32,329 nucleotides of DNA. Origin: a virus. This document shows positions 30,554-32,329 of this stretch, in pieces. Within the stretch, counting starts at the first letter, position 1. Every line of letters begins with the position of its first letter. A model generated the notes under the pieces. The model saw only the letters and a list, made by a program, of their open reading frames with translations, made no database searches and was not told where the DNA came from. The DNA is taken from positions 1 to 32,329 of the IMG/VR virus record IMGVR_UViG_3300028388_000441. One strand, given 5' to 3'. The translations under genes and the position numbers were made by a program.

Positions 30554-30751
30554 CTTAAGAGAAAAATCACTATCAAAATTCGGACCTGCATAGGTAAACA
30601 CACCTGTGGCAGAACTGTAGGTGAGCGAACCATCTCCGCTTGTTGCAGCAGAGAATGAAGTTCTTACATCCGAATCAAGAGTCTTCTCTGACTTGATGGT
30701 GCCATCTGCATTGAGAAGCTCAGAGAGAAATCTTGCTTTTGATTCTGCCAT
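28400..30751 (-). CDS. Tail fibre/adhesin with PA14 and S74 chaperone domains
   Basis: 783 aa. Residues 1-60 start MAESKARFLSELLNADGTIK. Two copies of TEGSNLYYTTVRADSD follow (72-87, 101-116). The middle is a repetitive beta shaft with GIGTTSPDTLMELRA (190-204). Residues about 512-663 are a PA14-like lectin fold (LITTAGDYRFGVEADDSVDM, YIDGVRVADDYG). Residues 692-783 are an S74 intramolecular chaperone: SDERLKTNI with Ser693 and Lys698 as the self-cleavage pair, GVIAQELEKIAPELV, and a C-terminal coiled coil. S74 domains drive trimer folding and are then released, leaving PA14 at the tip. It is a strong candidate for host receptor binding. A terminator follows. Confidence 0.88.
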   Translation of the reverse strand: MAESKARFLSELLNADGTIKSEKTLDSDVRTSFSAATSGDGSLTYSSATGVFTYAGPNFDSDFSLKTTADLTEGSNLYYTTVRADSDFDVRLTTKTTDDLTEGSNLYYTTVRADSDIADYLTGNISTGNITTTGYIRGPSTFTIDPATHGDDTGTLVIAGNLQVDGTTTTINSTTVEVDDKNIVLASGAGIGTTSPDTLMELRAANPILTIRDTETSTASNDARIRLAETGVSDALGNYFDIGYIQDALRFRYNNTEHMRITSGGALIITGKDTDSGGSKAYVNGIGGAPKVESALDNVSLELHSGADASPVTIYFKSGVNSPSDFAYISYFPNYAGVSEEGVLVIGSENDGTGSSDYIRLQSRVVVDNTMVTTTNINIMEWNAGSTNVGYIDTNGDFLVTGDISGGVLTTTGITRGGSGASFTMDLGSAFLNLISGNSVIFKNQSNNPWFTASDTQVELYSGAQVKFRTTSTGAQVSVGDLQITDGIIEQRDSTNAGIVYPRENEDGVPLETGLAYFAYNHAETIHPLSEIEFDTVERDDITSFRTSGTWDNSAQLSLSADSYLTEVHGYLLITTAGDYRFGVEADDSVDMYIDGVRVADDYGAHGATAFFNDSSRTSIYLTVGYHKLFARFLEISGGDSIRLGWNGGSGTTISAIPAANLYHDAEDRFKSYNGTINGVGNLTMTGTVTGSSDERLKTNIETLDGSKVLQMRGVSFLKDGEKGSGVIAQELEKIAPELVHDSGFKSVAYGNLVGYLIEAVKMQQKQIDSLRSEIENIKNNPE

Positions 30752-30781
30752 TTAAATTTTCCTTCGAGTACAATTTTCTTA

Positions 30782-32329
30782 TTAAGAATCGTTATTAGTT
30801 AAACCTAAAGTTTCGTCTTTTGCTCTTGGAGGTTTAACAGGTTCAACAATAACCTTTCCGTTCTCATCGGTCCAATCAGTATCATACATATGTTGATCTT
30901 GACGCTCGCCAACCACCATCCAACTAATGGTATCGATACAAGCAGGATCTTGTGCTTCAATCGTTAAGATATTCCCTTCTACCTTACCGCGAACCGCAGT
31001 CCATCCTGTTTCGTTGCTAGTGAAACACTGAATGTCTCTATTCAGTAGTACAAAAGTTCCTTCTGTCATTCCAGAAACTTCATCAATATTTACAGAAGCA
31101 GTCCCGTCAACAAGATCAACTCTACCTCTGTAGATATTATCTGCTTGAGGTCCCTCTACAAACGAGTGGACAAGATTATGAGTTTCATTTAATTCTGGTA
31201 AGGGGTGCGCAATCTTGAAAGATCCTGAACCTTTAGACAAAGAACCAGTTATAGTGACGCTTCCCGAAAATGTAGATTGACCAAGTCTATTGATGATTAA
31301 AATGTCTGTATTTGATCCAGCATTAGTATTACCACCAATTGCTAAATACCCATCACCTCCTTCTGCAGTGCTTCCATTATACTCGATAAACATATTAGCA
31401 CCAGTATAAGTAGCACCGTGTTGATCTCCCTCCCAAAAATTAATTCTAGAAGATGGATCGAAGTTACCTTTATTCAATGCATTAAAGTGCAACATTGAAG
31501 GTTGCGAAGAACTTTCGTTATCTATAGTTACGTCGCCTTTGACGTGCAATTCATGGTCTGGGCTACTCGTTCCAATCCCGACTCTGCCGCTGGAGGTGAT
31601 GCGCATATACTCAGTTGTATCGGCTTGGTTGGCAAACTTAAACGAGTCTGCAAAATGCAAACCAAAGTCGTTATTAGCACCTATTCTATAAGTGCCATCG
31701 TCGTTGCTTAAAGTAAGCGCAGCTTCATTTGTAGATGCTTCGTTTACATGTATCCGTGTACTAGGCGAAGCAGTGCCGATACCCACCTTGCCCTGTACAA
31801 AAGTTGCAAAAACACCATTTGCGTCAGAAACCTCTAAACTTCTTCTACCAATATTATCTTCGTTATGATGTATTAATACACCATGGGTAGTAGTAGAAGT
31901 AGCAGAACGCAATTCAACAGAATGCGCATTACCAAAACTACCTGTAGCAGAAGTAGAGAAATTGCGCAATTGCAACATTGGTTGGCCAGAATTTTCATCT
32001 GTTATACTAAGTTTAGCCGCAGGCGAACTCGTCCCAATCCCGACGTTACCGCTGAGGTCGATGCGCATACGTTCGTTCTTTTCAAACAAACCCTCTACAT
32101 CATCAACGCGAAATGATAAAGAGTTCCACGCTGCTAAAGTTAATTCGTTATTTTCAGTTGTACCGTTGTGGGCATATCCAATTCCGCCAGCCGTTTCAGT
32201 ATTATCTGTGAACCGAATACCTGTATAAGACGTGTTAGGAACTCTTGTTTCGATAAACGCATTAGCATTATTTTCAATAAAGAACAAACTATTTGAGTCA
32301 ACTGTTCCTGTTTCTCCGCTACTTCCGCC
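30782..32329 (-). CDS. Tail fibre protein, 5' part cut by window edge
   Basis: At least 515 residues; the frame is open through the right edge, so the N terminus is missing. The shaft has at least three repeats of GxVGIGT(S/A)SPxxxxx(V/I), e.g. GNVGIGTSSPAAKLSI, GKVGIGTASPSTRIHV, GRVGIGTSSPDHELHV. Such repeats are typical of trimeric phage fibres. The C-terminal part has FKIAHPLPELNETHNLVHSF and EGPQADNIYRGRVDLVDGTA, a module I know from marine T4-like fibres that otherwise carry it near the end. It ends with an acidic, charged tail (KPPRAKDETLGLTNNDS). It precedes the PA14/S74 gene by 30 bases. Role in adsorption is inferred. Confidence 0.82.
   Translation of the reverse strand, partial: GGSSGETGTVDSNSLFFIENNANAFIETRVPNTSYTGIRFTDNTETAGGIGYAHNGTTENNELTLAAWNSLSFRVDDVEGLFEKNERMRIDLSGNVGIGTSSPAAKLSITDENSGQPMLQLRNFSTSATGSFGNAHSVELRSATSTTTHGVLIHHNEDNIGRRSLEVSDANGVFATFVQGKVGIGTASPSTRIHVNEASTNEAALTLSNDDGTYRIGANNDFGLHFADSFKFANQADTTEYMRITSSGRVGIGTSSPDHELHVKGDVTIDNESSSQPSMLHFNALNKGNFDPSSRINFWEGDQHGATYTGANMFIEYNGSTAEGGDGYLAIGGNTNAGSNTDILIINRLGQSTFSGSVTITGSLSKGSGSFKIAHPLPELNETHNLVHSFVEGPQADNIYRGRVDLVDGTASVNIDEVSGMTEGTFVLLNRDIQCFTSNETGWTAVRGKVEGNILTIEAQDPACIDTISWMVVGERQDQHMYDTDWTDENGKVIVEPVKPPRAKDETLGLTNNDS

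Noticed and set aside
1-32329. CRISPR arrays, insertion sequences, integrase or attachment sites
   Set aside because: No regularly spaced repeats, transposase or integrase motifs were seen; the window is a continuous lytic-phage gene block.

Overview
The window is part of the genome of a T4-like (Tevenvirinae-related, 'exo-T-even') myovirus. The closest feel is the marine, cyanophage-like branch. That placement is inferred from the head and tail genes, the small conserved neighbours, PA14/S74 and GIGTSSP-type fibres, and the absence of gp24. No photosynthesis gene lies in the window and the host cannot be fixed from sequence alone. Nearly every gene is on the minus strand, so transcription runs from right to left. 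The one clear exception is a DNA adenine methylase at 14209-15060 on the plus strand.

Right part (32329 to 15060), late structural block in T4 order: a truncated fibre protein, a fibre with PA14 and S74 chaperone domains, a short fibre-like protein, necks gp13 and gp14, sheath terminator gp15, terminases gp16 and gp17, sheath gp18, tube gp19, portal gp20, core proteins gp67-like and gp68-like, prohead protease gp21, scaffold gp22 and major capsid gp23. The block ends in a strong terminator with a TTCG loop. T4-type late promoter boxes (TATAAATA) precede gp18, the gp68-like/21/22/23 set and a second tube-like gene. gp14 is more than twice its normal length because of an inserted LamG-like domain.

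Middle (15060 to 6248), recombination and transcription control: dam(+), a gp19 paralogue, uvsY, a small basic protein, uvsW, an unassigned 121-aa protein, late sigma factor gp55, nuclease subunits gp47 and gp46, and sliding clamp gp45. gp55 and gp45 are the factors that activate the late promoters of the right part. gp46 is split by an apparent +1 frameshift.

Left part (6248 to 1): four tRNAs (Arg-UCU, Thr-UGU, Pro-UGG, Ile-UAU) interspersed with small genes, a SleB-type cell wall hydrolase, a membrane-anchored Ala/Pro-rich protein, clamp loader gp44, small membrane proteins, and a tightly overlapping operon of serine hydroxymethyltransferase, MazG-like NTP pyrophosphatase, dCMP deaminase and a truncated sulfotransferase-like gene.

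Consensus sigma-70 promoters (17-bp spacers) sit before gp45 and gp55, inside a small gene upstream of gp46, and across the start codon of a 56-aa gene. One perfect promoter points the 'wrong' way (plus strand, 11124-11152) into antisense of the uvsW region. No stretch above about 300 bases lacks a gene. The largest non-coding gaps are around the tRNAs (5548-5674, 5956-6060, 6138-6247) and 11063-11184.
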